Counted from the stretch's first letter, positions 1-11,830 are shown. The stretch: 64,000 bases of DNA from Xiphophorus maculatus (GCF_002775205.1 NC_036448.1:2091498-2155497), one strand, 5' to 3'. Notes: generated by a model from the letters alone, not told the origin. Program-made: numbers and translations.

Positions 1-1135
1 CGCTGTGCGCGGGGCCCTCGGTGCTGCCTCCGCCGCTGCCCCGGGGTGAGGGCCTCAGGCCGACCTGCTGGATCTGAACACAACAGGAAGCCCCCAAAAA
101 CATGAATGAATTGTCCCCAGCTTTCAGAGAATGAAACCGACCAGTCTGTGAACGCGGCTCACCTGGCTCTGTAGCGTCCTGATGCGAACGTTCTGCTTGT
201 CCAGTTTCTCCTGCTGGAGCCTGATGCGCTCCACCAGATCATCGATGCGTCTGTTCTGAGAGTCCAGCATGAGCTGTGGAAAGAAGCAGCATTAATAAGA
301 CCCAGGTGGACGGTTCTGGTTTCACATGGAGCCCTGGTTATGCAACTGCCTTTCGCAGCCAGCTGGTTCTGGATCAGCCCGTTTCCCCGTCAGGCTCTCC
401 AGGGTCCCAGCAGCCAGTAGCCCCTCACTCTACCATCTGATGCTTCAGGTCTCTTTGTCTAGCAACCCTGAAGTCTCTCTGCATGTGCTGCGTGCAGCTC
501 CCCACCCTCTGCTCCTCCTGGGCTTTTTCATTCTAAAAGTGCACACTTTAATGCAGACTTGAGTCTACAAGCAGGAAGCATTGAACGCAAAGGAAGCCTC
601 ATGTGTCCACCCTCCCATGACCCTTCCTCACCTGGATGCTGCGTGCATCGCTGCTGTTCCTGCTGCCGGGTCCCTGCAGCATGCCATCCACCCTCTCCTC
701 CAGCCGGCTCATCCTCTCGCTCATGGTCCTCCTCTCCTGCTGCATCTCCTCCACCTTCTCCCTCAGCTCGGCTGTGACGTTGAGGAGCTGGCCCTCTCTG
801 TCCTCCAGGTCTCGAGCTCGGGCCCTGAGGCTGTCCCCCTCTACCTGCTGCCTCTGGCTCTCTTTGCCCAGCTCGGCAGTGGTGCGGTTGAAGGCTTTCA
901 GCTTGGTGAAGATGTCCCTCATCTGGCCTTTGGTTTTGTCTACGTGCTCCTTCAGGTTCTGGCCCAGCTGCAGCAGGCCGTGGGCCAGGATGTTAACGTC
1001 GTCCCGCGCTGCATACTGCACATGCTTCTCCTTGGCAGCAACAGTGCTTGGCGAGGCCCCCTTCCTCTCAAAGGGGAAAGCAGAGGCCATGAGCACCACC
1101 AGGCAAAGTATCAGGGCTGCAAGTGTTGTCTTCAT
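1..1135 (-). CDS. angptl4: Angiopoietin-like 4, 5' part (runs off the left edge)
   Basis: Secreted regulator of triglyceride metabolism; in this family the N-terminal coiled coil inhibits lipoprotein lipase and a C-terminal fibrinogen-like domain follows, here outside the window. Exon 1 is 1135-632 (168 codons) and ends at a CAG|GTGAGG donor. Exon 2 is 273-163 (37 codons), bounded by cag and GTGAGC, in phase 0. Exon 3 probably begins at 35 with an arginine-rich start (RRRQHRGPRAQ), resembling the basic linker where these proteins are cleaved. I chose the ATG at 1135 because it opens a signal peptide (MKTTLAALILCLVVLMASA); an in-frame ATG 18 bases upstream would precede it with MEAPAA. Residues 45-59 (DDVNILAHGLLQLGQ) match the lipase-inhibitory segment. 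Coiled coil fills residues 60-150; N-glycosylation sequons lie at about 83, 119 and 160. The KTKGQxxDIFxKL segment also recalls Angptl3, but the exon 2 length and linkage to rps28 favour Angptl4. Confidence 0.87.
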
Positions 1136-1234
1136 CGCTGCTGGAGCTTCCACCCCTCAAACCGAGTCCTGCCAAGTCTTGTGGAGTTGAACTGGAGAGC
1201 TGAGGCTCCTGGATGAACAGACACAGCTCTGCTG

Positions 1235-1241
1235 TTTTATA
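1235..1241 (-). promoter_or_regulatory. TATA box of angptl4
   Basis: On the minus strand the sequence reads GTATAAAACAGC, with TATAAAA 100 bases upstream of the chosen start codon. This puts the transcription start near 1205-1212 and the 5' UTR at about 70-75 bases. There is no other TATA-like motif between it and the ATG. Confidence 0.65.
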
Positions 1242-2639
1242 CTTTCCCAGCCCTGCAGTGTAAGCCATGCTGCTGCCTGCCATTGGCCAGCTGGGCAGAG
1301 GGAGGAGTGCAGCTGCTCTCAGGTTTCTGTTCCTCCTCCAGCTCCATATTAACCATTGATATCAGATGCTGTGTAAGGAAGGAGATGATATAAAAAAAGA
1401 TCACTTCTATCAAACCGTTGTCCTTCCTTCTGCGAGAAGAGCCACCTCACCACAGCTGGGGATGAAATTTGTAACATTTCTGATCCCTTCATCAGCGCAG
1501 GGACATTATGAAACAAGCTGTTAGACATATCAGGAGCCAGACACTGAGCCATCCAGATCAAATACTGCTGGAGTAGATGTTGGCATAGTTCATCAAAAGC
1601 TTTACAAATGTCAGAACAAAGAGCAGATGAGTCGGAGGAGAAACGCACATCGCAACTGAAACTGGTCAGGAACATTCCTGAGGAAGATTTAAGACTCAAA
1701 GTGGGAGGGAACTTTGGTCTCTTAAACACAAACATTTAGAATAGCTAATCTTATCAGCGTTTTCTGCCGTCTTATCTTTATTTCAAATAACACCAGCATG
1801 CTGGCAGCAGGATGAAGTTGGTGTGAAACAGTGAAGAATGAGAAACCTCCAGGGGACAGAAGCACAACTGCAGCATATTTCTACTCAGGTAAAAGTAAAA
1901 AGAAGCCATGCAAGAACTTACTCTAATATATCCAGTAGGTAATGTACATATATCTAAACACTAGAAGTACTTCCAGTGACAATTCCTAGTATTTACTGGA
2001 TCTTCACCACCTCCAAATGTCAAGAAGACAGAAAACAACATGAGAACAACAAAACTTTAACAGGACGGCTCTGTCTGTTTCTGCTGCATTGATACTCTTC
2101 AGTGCGGATGCTGAGAGAGAGAGGAAGATTCAATTTAAAGTGTTTTTCAAGTAGCAATTCACTGTTAATATAGGAAGAAAAATAAGCTGTTTAAAAGAAA
2201 ACAAAACTGTCAGGAGATAATAGGAAGGGGGAATGTAATTCAGGAAAGTTGTTCTGCTTTATTTTTTTGAGAACATGCTGGGTTAGAAAAGATGGCAGCA
2301 TTTAGGAAAACTCAGATGAGAATCTCAAGTCTTTTCTTACTGCTAATAAAAGATGCCGCAGTCAGTTTAAACTAACCTGTTAAATAGTTTTCTCTTCCTA
2401 ATATATGGTCATTTTCAAAAACAAAAACTTTTTGATGAGGCTCATTTGTCAGATTAAAAGAACCTTTTGATACTGGACAACCAGCCATTAAGCAATCAGA
2501 TATTAAACATATATTTCATTGAGGACACATGTATGTATTAAAACATTTTTTTATTGGTCTGATGTAATATTCTAATTTTAAATGTTATCATTAACTGTAC
2601 TTGGAAAATCATTTTGGGCTAGAAATACTAAAAGAATAT
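1242..2639. other. Intergenic, no gene seen
   Basis: AT-rich sequence upstream of angptl4. The only sizeable open frame (1349-1735, minus, 128 codons) has no recognisable domain, no conserved-looking composition and no splice context. I see no repeats or RNA genes. Confidence 0.5.
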
Positions 2640-2930
2640 TACAGTCCTCTGTATTCATACCTCCCTCTGATGACGTGAGGCGTGAATGTGGAGGGGGTGC
2701 AGGGTGCCTACGTTCAGGCCGACTGTGAGAATTAGGGGAAAGTTCACAGCAGACAGAGCGGCCATGCTACAGCAAAGCCAGGCGGTGTCTGGAAGTCTCC
2801 GCCTGGCAGCCAGCCGTCCAGTCTGTGTGATCAGACCACAAAGAGAGCTGTTAACCCTCTGCTGCCTGCAGCCCAGACTAAGTGGGTGAAAGGTGAGCGC
2901 TGTGGTCTGGGCTTGTACTCCAGCTGCTCC
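2640..2930. other. GC-rich block, possible unassigned 5' exon
   Basis: This stretch is clearly richer in G+C than its flanks. On the plus strand an ATG at 2764 opens a 41-codon frame (MLQQSQAVSGSLRLAASR...), arginine-rich and low in acidic residues, closed by TGA at 2887. A GTGAGC donor-like site follows at 2892. It may be a 5' exon or promoter of an unseen transcript, or simply old repeat DNA. No downstream exon could be linked to it. Confidence 0.2.
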
Positions 2931-3640
2931 CAGACAAAGGATTTCCTCATTAAATAAATTGCCGATTCGACTTCAGTTAGTTGATTATTGTTATTATAAA
3001 ACACAGGACAGATTATTTTGGCAAATACAAGTGTTTTCTATTATAGTTAGTCTGTATTTATTACCTTCTAATAACTGTAACTGTAATCTCCACATAACCT
3101 AAATAAAAACACTATTTTCCTTCAATAGTTTACATTCATGTGTATTTACGAATGTGTATTCACATATGAATACGCATTAATATTTTCAGGTATATCTTTA
3201 CATAAGCGTGTAGTTTGGAGATGAATAGACAATAATACAACTTTTGGAGGAATTAACCAGACTGTATTTGAAAGAAGCAGACATTCTGAGTGCAAACATT
3301 ACAAAGGTTTGAATTCCTGCTCTCACATTAAAAATAAAAGCTCTTCATATTTGGAATCTTAATTTTTGCATATGAACTGGCATGATCTCTGTGACAAAGC
3401 TAAGTAACGTGCTTGACATATAGAAGAGAAACTGTTAACAGTGTGTTGATCTCATCACACTAGCTATGAATCCAATATCAGTACTCTCCTTGGCATTAGT
3501 ACCATGGATATTTAGATTGATACGCCCAGCCCTAGCAGAGAAAGGAAGTCCAGCCTTTGTGTTTCCACTAGAGTGAAGTGACAGAATATCAGCTGGGTTT
3601 GGCCAATTAAACAATTAGAACATTTCCAGAACTGTCTGTT
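2931..3640. other. Intergenic, nothing recognised
   Basis: AT-rich unique-looking sequence without a supportable gene, long repeat or RNA. Confidence 0.5.
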
Positions 3641-3970
3641 TACTACTGTGGAGCGTTTAGATATGAGCATCAGAAATGACATCAGAAAAAGAATGTTGCT
3701 TTCTATCAGTCTGGAAAAGGTTATTTGTCTCTTTCTGAGCAATTAGAAATATAACAATGAGAAAGAAAGCTTTGGAAAGAGATATGCAAATAAACCACTG
3801 GGTTCCAGGAAAACAAAGCCAGCTTGGTCATAAAGAACAAGACAACACGGCATCTGGTGCAACTCAATCAAGACACCACGGCAACTCAGCTGGCTCAGAA
3901 CAGCACTTCAGCATGGTGGTGAGGGTGTGATGATCTGGGTTAAAGATCACAGCCATGTTTGCATCAGTGA
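3641..3970 (+). mobile_element. Degenerate Tc1-like transposon fragment
   Basis: The end of this stretch (GCATGGTGGTGAGGGTGTGATGATCTGGG, read here in pieces around 3912-3940) follows the pattern encoding the HGGxGVMIWG part of Tc1 transposases, and the preceding 200 bases resemble the region upstream of it. Frames are broken by many stops. A further shred of the same motif (GGTGTCATGATTTGGGCTTG) is at 9836-9855. Confidence 0.45.
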
Positions 3971-4869
3971 TTTAGACATCTCAGGTTCAAACTTGAACCA
4001 AAATGTATAAAAGAGGAAAATTATCTCAATCTGCTCATCAGGTATATATACTAACAGTGGTTGGGCTTTTCCAAAGACTATGTGTGTGTGAGATCTTCCT
4101 GGTAGTTGACACAGAGCACACAGCCCCATCTCACCACAGATACTGATCCAATTTCCTCCTCCCAGCTCTGAGCTGCCTGCAGGCGAACTTTCACCCAGAT
4201 CCAAACACAAAACATCTGCAGCAGCAGCCTCACACTCAGTGCTGGAGTAGCGCTCCGATTCTCTGGTTCCCATGGACGCAGCACTGATCTGATCCCCTCC
4301 TTTTTTTCACTGTTTCACCTGGTTCTGGGGGAAGTCACACTTCTGACTGCTTCCACAGTATTGATTAAATAAGAGGTGAGAATGAAGGATGATCATTTTT
4401 TCTGATCCCATTTTTACTTCATAGCATCATCATTTTGAGAAGAATTTCAAAATAATGACCTGAATTAGTGTTTTAAAACACTGACACAGTCAGATTACAT
4501 GCTCTGTGTTTCCATGAAATAATTAGAAATAATCTGGGAGCTGTAACCTTTTTCTTCTATTTAACTGAAAGTGAAGGCAGCTCACTTCTCTAACTGGATG
4601 AAGACAAACCAGTCATAGTTTACTGGACACACCAAACTAAACAGTTCACAAAAAACTATTTGTGCCTTCTGAACCTTGTCACATCGTGTCACTTTGCTAC
4701 CACAAATGTGAGGTGTAAAATGATAAGTGATTTATCTGAAAAGTGTGGCATGTTTTTTATTCAATCTGCTTTACTCTGAGACCTGCAAATAAATTTATCC
4801 AATTGCCTTTAGAAGACATAGAGTTAAAGACAATCTCTTGAGATAACAACCAGTAGTAATTCACTTCAG
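3971..4869. other. Intergenic, nothing recognised
   Basis: No gene or clear repeat. A 108-codon minus-strand frame (4273-3947) has no family resemblance. Confidence 0.45.
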
Positions 4870-5040
4870 AAATCTGGCTTTATGGAGAAAGCCGTTGTTG
4901 TGAAAAAGGAGGAAATCTGGGCTAACTCAGGAAGACATGGTAGTGGCAGCATCATACTGAAGATGTTCTTCCTCCCCAGATGAATGTTAGGGACAGATGG
5001 ATGGAGCCAAACATAGAGCTACCTGTTACAGGCTGCAAAA
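4870..5040 (+). mobile_element. Tc1-like transposase shred (central part)
   Basis: Contains a sequence of the type GGTAGTGGCAGCATCATACTG, which in Tc1 elements encodes the GSGSIMLWG block, followed by a GATGGATGGAGCCAAA-like stretch typical of the next segment. It is short and not open. Its C-terminal counterpart may be the fragment at 5821-5930, with later insertions between them. Confidence 0.4.
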
Positions 5041-5129
5041 GACAAAAAGAGGGGCATTATATTAAATCAACTTTTTGACATCAAGTCAAATTTGTTATAT
5101 GAAAAATAGTTCATATTTGTCTAATTAAG

Positions 5130-5198
5130 ATGTAACAGAAATTGAGTGGATGATAAAATCCCATTTATCACTTACTATATCTTGACTTTACACAAGAG
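5130..5198 (+). repeat. Dispersed repeat, copy shared with 27062-27142
   Basis: About 55 bases starting ATGTAACAGAAATTGAG are nearly identical to a stretch in kcnv2 intron 3, differing by two substitutions and a short insertion before the shared GACTTTACACAA. The family is not identified. Confidence 0.6.
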
Positions 5199-5305
5199 CA
5201 TGTAGCTTTTTAACACAAGTTAGGGCAGTATTACTGTAAGGTCAGCATAAGCTAACGCGTCCTTTCTATAAACTTTACCAAAAAGAAAATGGTTAGTCTG
5301 GTCTT

Positions 5306-5820
5306 AGAGGGAATATCATGGAAAATCAACATTTTTGATCTTTATAAGTTATAATACTATCCCCTCATCAAAAACATACCTATCGTGTTGCTTTGATTGT
5401 TTCATACACTTTAGAGGAATCCATGAATCTCCCGTGGCAACCCTTCCTGGTGCCTAAATGCTTACTCTCACAAAGCTCTGCCTATTTCCACAAAGCTCCT
5501 CCTCAGAGCTGCAGTCTCCAGCAGAGCTTTTGCCTCACAGAGCAGCCCTCCCCCACTCTGCTCCTTCAGACTAGTGGCAGCCGCAATTAGCAAACACCTG
5601 GTGGAATTGCACATCTGTGAGTGTTGGACTAGTTCTCAGTCCGACGCTCTAAGGACTGTTGAAAACTGCATCATGTAGGACAGTTGTTGTGATGACGCTG
5701 AAGGCCGTGTCAGAAAGAGATAAGGGCTTCTTAAAGAGACAGAAGCCCAATTTCAAGGCATCAGATGTTGGCTATGCTGTTGAAATTTTCATAACAACTG
5801 AAGGTAGCATCAAAGGATTT
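5306..5820 (+). mobile_element. TTAA-type MITE, copy A
   Basis: Begins TTAGAGGGAATATCATGG and aligns along most of its length with 48203-48742: both contain CCCTCATCAAAAACATACCT-like sequence, a TTGCTTTGATT block, GCCTCACAGAGC, CTCCTTCAGACTAG, a TTAAAGAGACAGA block and a TAACAAxTGAAGGTA block in the same order. The terminus fits TTAA-targeting DNA transposons (piggyBac/Kolobok type). The 3' end is truncated before the inverted terminal repeat. The open frames within it are not genes. Confidence 0.55.
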
Positions 5821-5930
5821 AGATTTTTCAGAATGTCCTAGTCAAATTCCTGACCTAAATCCAAATGAGAATCAGTGGAAAGACTCAGTAACTGAAGCTT
5901 TACATCCAGTTGCTCTGAAATGAAGTTAGC
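5821..5930 (+). mobile_element. Tc1-like transposase C-terminal shred
   Basis: Reading 5832-5882 gives PSQIPDLNPNENQW-like residues, matching the SPDLNPIENLW motif that carries the third catalytic acidic residue of Tc1 transposases. The surrounding frame is broken. Confidence 0.55.
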
Positions 5931-7539
5931 TGTTTTTCACAACTAATGTAAAAAGCAAACATAAAAAGTGTTCTGATCCACACACACTCTTACACACTCC
6001 ACTTCCATCTCTACAGCAGGCAGCAGCACCCACCAGAGGTACACAGCTAGGGCTGCCACCTAGTGGTCAGCTCAGGTCAGCACTGACCTGAGCTCATGTA
6101 TTGATGAGATTTATTGATGTCATCAGCTGAAGCCTGCATAGCTATTGAGACAAAGTGGATGTGTGATGTTGTTAGCCTCCAGGTAACCATGGAGATGAGC
6201 TGTGACTCATCTGGCTGCTGGTTCAGCTGGCCATGCACAGAACAAGTCAGAGGCAGAGAGCAAGCCAAGGCACGAGCTTCCATCTCTTCTTCTTTTTTAA
6301 CACGTTGCTCAAACTGATAAGGTTACAAAAAACACAACTAATTATGACATAAGCCTGTCATGTAACAAAGCCTGGTTATGTAACAAAGTTATTACTGCCT
6401 GTGTGTTACAAAGCCTTCTGCATGCAGCTGACAATAGACAGGATTCTAGATCATGGATCATTTCCTATCTTTCCCCCAGGCTTTTCATCAGCACTTGCAC
6501 ATGCTCAGTCATGTGCTGCAAAACACAAATAAATGTAACCACATCCCATTCTGTAGCTGTCTGTGTCTCTGGGATTATTCAGCTAGCAGCATGCAGAGCA
6601 GCAGCACTGCAGACCTGTTAGAATGCAGCGGGCCTGCATGTCTGATGACTGCACAGAGAACGAACCACTGCTGCTTTGTGCCCAGAAATCCAGAGTTACA
6701 CAACTGCTGTAAAACAACACAACACTGGCTTCTTGAGTTAGCTGGTTATGCAAGCTGCATGGTTAGCGACGGCACTATGAAAAAGCATTCAGCAGCGTTT
6801 CTCAGCTCTGCTCATTTAAATGGATGTTTTCTGTGGTTTCCGTGGTAGATGGAAACATTCTGGTTTATTTAAAACGTTGAAACTTGTTTATAAGTATTTT
6901 TTTCTTCCTGCAATATCAGAGTGTGTTGAGTTTTGCTACATTTCTAACGTCAAGGACTTTCTATAAGTGGCTACTTCTAAGGTTTCAAACTGAAGTTCAT
7001 TCCTCTTTTATTGTCTTTGGGGTAAACTAGTTTCTGCCGGTTTTTTCCCCAGTCTTTAAATTTTTCTCTGGAACCAGTAAAAATCTTATGTAGTAAATTT
7101 AGAAGCATAATTTGTCTAACCTCGAAAACATTTGTCCCAGTCCTTTCAGGGAGAACAAAACAGATCATTTCTCCACACGGCACCAGTTTTGAGCAGAAAT
7201 ACATTTTTACACTTATAAATTGAGTTAGAAGTTTTGTTATTAACAAAACATTCCCTTGATGCCAATAAGAATTCTAATCCCACACCTGGTTCACTTCCAA
7301 CATATTTTCTCATTTCTTTTTGGATCAGAAATAATCTGTAAAAATCTGTTCTGTAGATCTTTGTAGAACCCTTAGCAGTGCATTAGGTCAGCTTTCACAG
7401 CTTTCATGGTAAAGTCCTAACTACTGTCTGTGCACTTTTGTGTGAGAATGCCATTTAATTGTTAAATAATTCATGAAGTTTTAGGAACTCTCTGATGTGT
7501 TTGGATGCCGGTCCAGCCTTATTTGGTGGTTTGTTCCTC
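5931..7539. other. Intergenic, nothing recognised
   Basis: Contains only short accidental frames, the longest being 6453-6848 (plus, 131 codons), which lacks any recognised domain. Confidence 0.45.

Positions 7540-7566
<27 letters not shown>
7540..7566. repeat. (GT)n microsatellite
   Basis: Thirteen uninterrupted GT units followed by ATGTGACA. Confidence 0.9.
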
Positions 7567-7571
<5 letters not shown>

Positions 7572-7772
7572 ACATTTCATGTGTGTGACTGTTCATTCAT
7601 CACATGCTTTTCATTTGCGATGAGTGTATTAGGTCTGGTCATGTGGCACTTGAAGTTAGCTGAATTAAAACAAACAAATTATGAGACTTTTAAAGACTAC
7701 ATTGAATTAATCAGTTTTGGTTTTATAGATCGAGAGGAGCAGCAAAAGCATAGCTGCATAGCTGCATAGCTG

Positions 7773-7798
7773 CTAACAACTATAGTAATAGTTGTTAG
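7773..7798. repeat. Perfect hairpin, 11-bp stem
   Basis: CTAACAACTAT and its exact reverse complement ATAGTTGTTAG are separated by four bases. A short direct repeat of ATAGCTGC (three units) lies just upstream at about 7750-7772. Confidence 0.85.
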
Positions 7799-7879
7799 AA
7801 AGCGAGGGAGTCATCCAGTACATGTTACTGGTACATGCTAACAGCCCAGATACGGTTAGCATGTAAGCATGTCATGATA

Positions 7880-8035
7880 GCAATGAGGCTGTCATACAGC
7901 AACAGTCTCTTCAGTCAGAGGCCTCTTCTGACACATTGCAGGACTGACTGCTATTAGAGATCCTTCCTGCCCATAACATCTTCATCAACATCAACTATCT
8001 GAAGATACTTGGATGATGAGTTATGACAATATTTA
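7880..8035 (+). mobile_element. Probable LINE 3' end fragment (Rex1/L2-like)
   Basis: Translation gives short blocks such as SLFSQRPLLTHCRTDC and RSFLPITSS, the kind of sequence that ends the ORF2 of fish Rex1/L2-like elements (compare 16840-16910 in this window). Several stops; no tail repeat seen. Confidence 0.35.
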
Positions 8036-9792
8036 ATTTATTCCTTCAGGAATAAATTCCAGTTTTTAAATATTTGAACTGAACTGTTAAACAGCGGTAC
8101 AGTGCAGAATGTGTGATGCTGTGGGCCTGTGTCTGTTTCAAAGGCCTGGATCCTCGTTAGAGTCAGTTTCATCATAGGAAAGAAAAGAAGGAAGAAATGT
8201 ATCAATTTCAGAGAACATTTTTAGCGACTTGTTGCTATAATTCAGAATGATTTAATAAAAGATTTCTTCAAAGAAAGATTTTAGTGAAGTACTTCTCAAA
8301 ATGGGAAACTTTCTTTAACACTGTTCCCATGACAGCAGGGGAACAAAAACCCTGCTGTGACATACATTATAGACAGAAAAACCATAAAAAACAGATAAAA
8401 AAATCTGGAAAAGATTAACAAAGACTCCCACGCCAAACTCAGAAGCTCTAAATAAATCCAAATACATATTTCTATTATCTGGGGGATGAAAACAAATAAG
8501 GCAGCTGTGGGTTCCAGATGAGTTCTCCAGATGATCTAACCACCGAGCCGGAGGAACTGTTGCTTTAAGATCCCCCAGAGTGGCAGAATTGTGAAGTTCC
8601 CACATATTTAATCTGATTTACATCAACTAATCTGCATCATGTAAAACTCTTAAGAGTCCACTTCAGATTTAGATTAAGGTCAGGACTTCAGCTCAGTGGG
8701 TTGAAGTTTCTCAGCACAATGCGGCTGATTGATCACCCAGTTATTTTTAATAAGCAGAAGGGAAGACAACAACAGGTGGAAGACACTCTGACTGAGGACG
8801 GGTCCTGCTCCGGGACAGATGTAGATGTTGGCAGACAGCTACAGTGCTGAGCAGCTGCAAGTGGAGAATGTGAGAGGAAAGCTGGTCTTCCAGAACCCCC
8901 GACTAAGATGAGTGAACAGAAGAGTTCTGGAAGAACATTTTGTTACAGATCGCTTTCATTACAGCGGGGGTCTTGACCTAAAACTATTCTTCAGAGTAGC
9001 TGCTGGCTGTGAAACGCCGATGTCTCAGCAAAAAGGATGCTTTTATATCTAGATACCGGCTGAGAGAGACAATGTGCCGTCAACGTGTTTGGAAAGTCCT
9101 CAGCAGTCAGAAAGCGCTGCGTTACGTACCTACCGCACCCCGTTCTGATGAAATGGAAAACAGCTTGGAGATGTTGAACTCCACACGCTTACCATGAGTT
9201 CTGCAGCTAGCACTCCTTCACAGCAATAAGTAGAGTCAGTCCTAACATTTCACAAATCAAAACGAAATGGATCAACTGTAGCTCAGCAAGGCCCGAAAAC
9301 TACAGTAAGAAAGAAGTTCAAATAAATCCAAAGACAGTGAATAGTTGATTCCTACAGTTCCCATATCATGTGAACAGGATGTACGTGCTGCTGGTCAAAT
9401 GCCCAGATAGAGGTCTGAGTCCATCATTCTACAGTGAAAGATATTTGATATGAATGGAAAACACATGTGAAAGTTTGCAACCTTCCCAGGAGCCGATGTC
9501 CCAACGTGTTCACCCTGAAGTCTGCACTGCTCTGAGAACTGACCCTGAAACCCCAGAGCTCTGTCAGGCTCTACAGGCCTCACTGGGCATGTTAAAGTGA
9601 ACGCTCAGGAGAGAGGAATAACAATAATAATAAAAAACTCAACAAGAATGTCATTTTAAAGGACATTTAAAACGACCTTTAAAATGTCGTTTTAAAGGTC
9701 TGAAAACAGCAGCGTAGCTCCCAGGACACAGATGAGACACAAAGTACAGAGGGCCAATCTTAATTAGTGCCGTGCACAGAGCAAACTAAAGC
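8036..9792. other. Intergenic, includes a small palindromic patch
   Basis: No gene recognised. Near 9655-9700 the sequence alternates TTTAAAACGAC and GTCGTTTTAAA, an imperfect inverted repeat. Short frames at 8315-8605 and 9009-9197 have no family resemblance. Confidence 0.4.
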
Positions 9793-9828
9793 CAGTCTTA
9801 TAACACAAACAGCTGTGTTATAAGACTG
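9793..9828. repeat. Perfect hairpin, 15-bp stem
   Basis: CAGTCTTATAACACA is followed, after the six bases AACAGC, by its exact reverse complement TGTGTTATAAGACTG. Confidence 0.95.
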
Positions 9829-10898
9829 ATAGTGTAGGTGTCATGATTTGGGCTTGCTTTGCAGGTTTTATCCGTTACTAAATATTCTACTTATAGAAAA
9901 CCCTGTTAAGAATTTTTATTATTAAAGTTTAACTAACACCTCTATGAAGTATAACCCCACTCCCAGACAATTAAACCAAAGTGGGCGGAGCTGAGAGGCA
10001 CCAAGGGCACGGCGGAGCAAAAACACTGTGGAGGACATAAGATTTTGTCACTATATGTAATGAGTTTTCCTTAACCCTCTAGCTACTTTTTTCAAACAAA
10101 TGACCGGCAACAGCTCTAGCATTTTTTCTGTGTTGTTGCAGATTTTTATGGCAACAACACGTGAAAGAACAGTTCGCTCTGCAGCAGCTGAGTGAGCAGC
10201 CATTTCTGCTCTTAGCTCCTCCCATTTCCTGAGCTCTGCAGTCCGAGGAGGAGAGAGGAGACTCATTCCAGTTGGTCCATAAACCAAAGGTATCAAACAT
10301 GTGCAAAGCTGAAGAATTGCTATTGATCAATGATTGCCATCAGGGAGCGTGTCTGAGTGAGATGGTTTTATACCCGAACTCGGACCGTGACACAGATATT
10401 AACCAAACTACCACAAGTTGATTTGTGTTGTATATTATTTAAAACCTGAATCAGTTTGATTTGTGTAACTGTCATACGTAAGACAATCACATATAAACAA
10501 GTATGACAGCCAAAGGTAATGCTGTTTCTGCACTTCATGTATTACCAAATGTCACACTGTATTTTTGATCCCAGTCCATCTGCTTGGCTCTCTCATTAAC
10601 ATCCTGTGACTTCTAATGCCCTCTCTGAGCCTCTGTAATCTCAAATCCGGACGCCTAATTGAATTTAGGCCTTGGACAGCAGCAGTAGAATAGGACTGCC
10701 ATGGAGGCAGCAGACTGTTTTGGACCTCTGACTGAGAGAACAAACAGCTCTATAATTCATCTGCCATTAACAGTCATGTTAGCTTAAATCTTCTGATTGT
10801 GTTTTGTTTAATTCAATTTGTTCTATCGCTATAGAAATGATCTTTTTTTTCTGTCTGAGTTGATTTCAGAGCACACACTTACACTGTAAAAAATGATA
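9829..10898. other. Intergenic, Tc1 shred and no gene
   Basis: A short Tc1-like motif (GTCATGATTTGGGCTTG) opens the stretch at about 9839; the rest is unremarkable, with overlapping short frames only. Confidence 0.4.
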
Positions 10899-10933
10899 AC
10901 TTGACTAATCATTCGAGGAATGATTAGTCAAGT
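10899..10933. repeat. Perfect hairpin, 16-bp stem, 3-base loop
   Basis: ACTTGACTAATCATTC is followed by GAG and then the exact reverse complement GAATGATTAGTCAAGT. ACACTGTAAAAAATG, a sequence often seen at ends of fish MITEs, lies just upstream. Confidence 0.95.
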
Positions 10934-11297
10934 GATGCAAACCAAGACATAAACCATCTGTCAGTGCAATGACAATGGTTGATAAGCTGTCTTGTAATTA
11001 TTTAAACACTTTTTACTTTTGCATATTTGATTTAAATGTGTGAAAGGCAGGTACTAAAATTATTTAGTACCACTAACCAACCTGATATTCTGAACAGAAA
11101 CAGAAAGATGTTTCCACCTGGAACCAGTCAGCTGGACGGAGTGGCCGGGATCTTCCTCTGACAAACGAAAAAGCATGTTTGAATTAAAATAACTTTTTCT
11201 CAAGAGTTTCAAGTTATTCTACACTGTGTGGGTAATTATTAGGAGTATCTAATCTTCCTAATAGGCTTAAATACTGTTAGGAGTATTTAATAGTATA

Positions 11298-11330
11298 CTT
11301 CATGTTTATCCAAGTTGGATAAACATGAAG
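11298..11330. repeat. Perfect hairpin, 15-bp stem, 3-base loop
   Basis: CTTCATGTTTATCCA, then AGT, then the exact reverse complement TGGATAAACATGAAG. AT-rich near-repeats (TTAATATGGATAATATTAATATGGAT in pieces) follow. Confidence 0.95.
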
Positions 11331-11634
11331 GTTTAATGGATTTTAATATGGATAATATTAATATGGATGTAAAGAAACATGTTGAGAAAAAAAAGAAACA
11401 AAATATTTCACATCCAGCTTTTGGAGAAAGTGGAAGACAATCTAGTTAGATGGAAATCTCCTATTTTACAAAAAACATTCTTCTTTAGACACTATTTTGA
11501 ATTCTAATCTAATTTATTGTATAGTGATGTTGCTTTTTGTTACAGTAAGACTTAAATGTTCCAAGAATTTTTCTAGCTTCAATAGAATGTTTTAGAAATT
11601 AGATTCATATTTCATCCCTTGTGTATACTAGCTT

Positions 11635-11830
11635 ATCCATGCGGGGGCTTCTCCAGTGGTTGTTGGGTGAGAGGTCTGGGTCACCCTGGGAGGGTCACCT
11701 GTCCATCACAGGACAACACACCGACACACAACCATACACACACTCACTCGTTCCTATAGAAAATCTAGAGAGACCAGTCAACCTAATAGTCAGCTGACTG
11801 TGCAGCCAATTCACCATGACCCTGTCTGTC
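11635..11830. repeat. Common fish interspersed repeat
   Basis: Contains the blocks GGGAGGGTCACCTGTCCATC, ACAGGACAACACA, ACACACACTCACTCG and AGAGAGACCAGTCAACCTAA, a series repeated widely in fish genomes. Which element family supplies it is not clear from the sequence. Confidence 0.5.

Noticed and set aside
581..1216. Long plus-strand frames opposite angptl4 exon 1
   Set aside because: They are the antisense of a clear signal peptide plus coiled-coil exon with proper splice sites; their own translations have no recognisable domain.
1349..1735. 128-codon minus-strand frame upstream of angptl4
   Set aside because: No domain, no coding-like conservation visible, no promoter or splice context.
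9793..11330. Perfect hairpins considered as microRNA precursors
   Set aside because: Arms of 15-16 bp and loops of 3-6 bases are too short for a 60-70 nt precursor with a stem of about 22 bp or more, and no flanking extension of the stems was seen.
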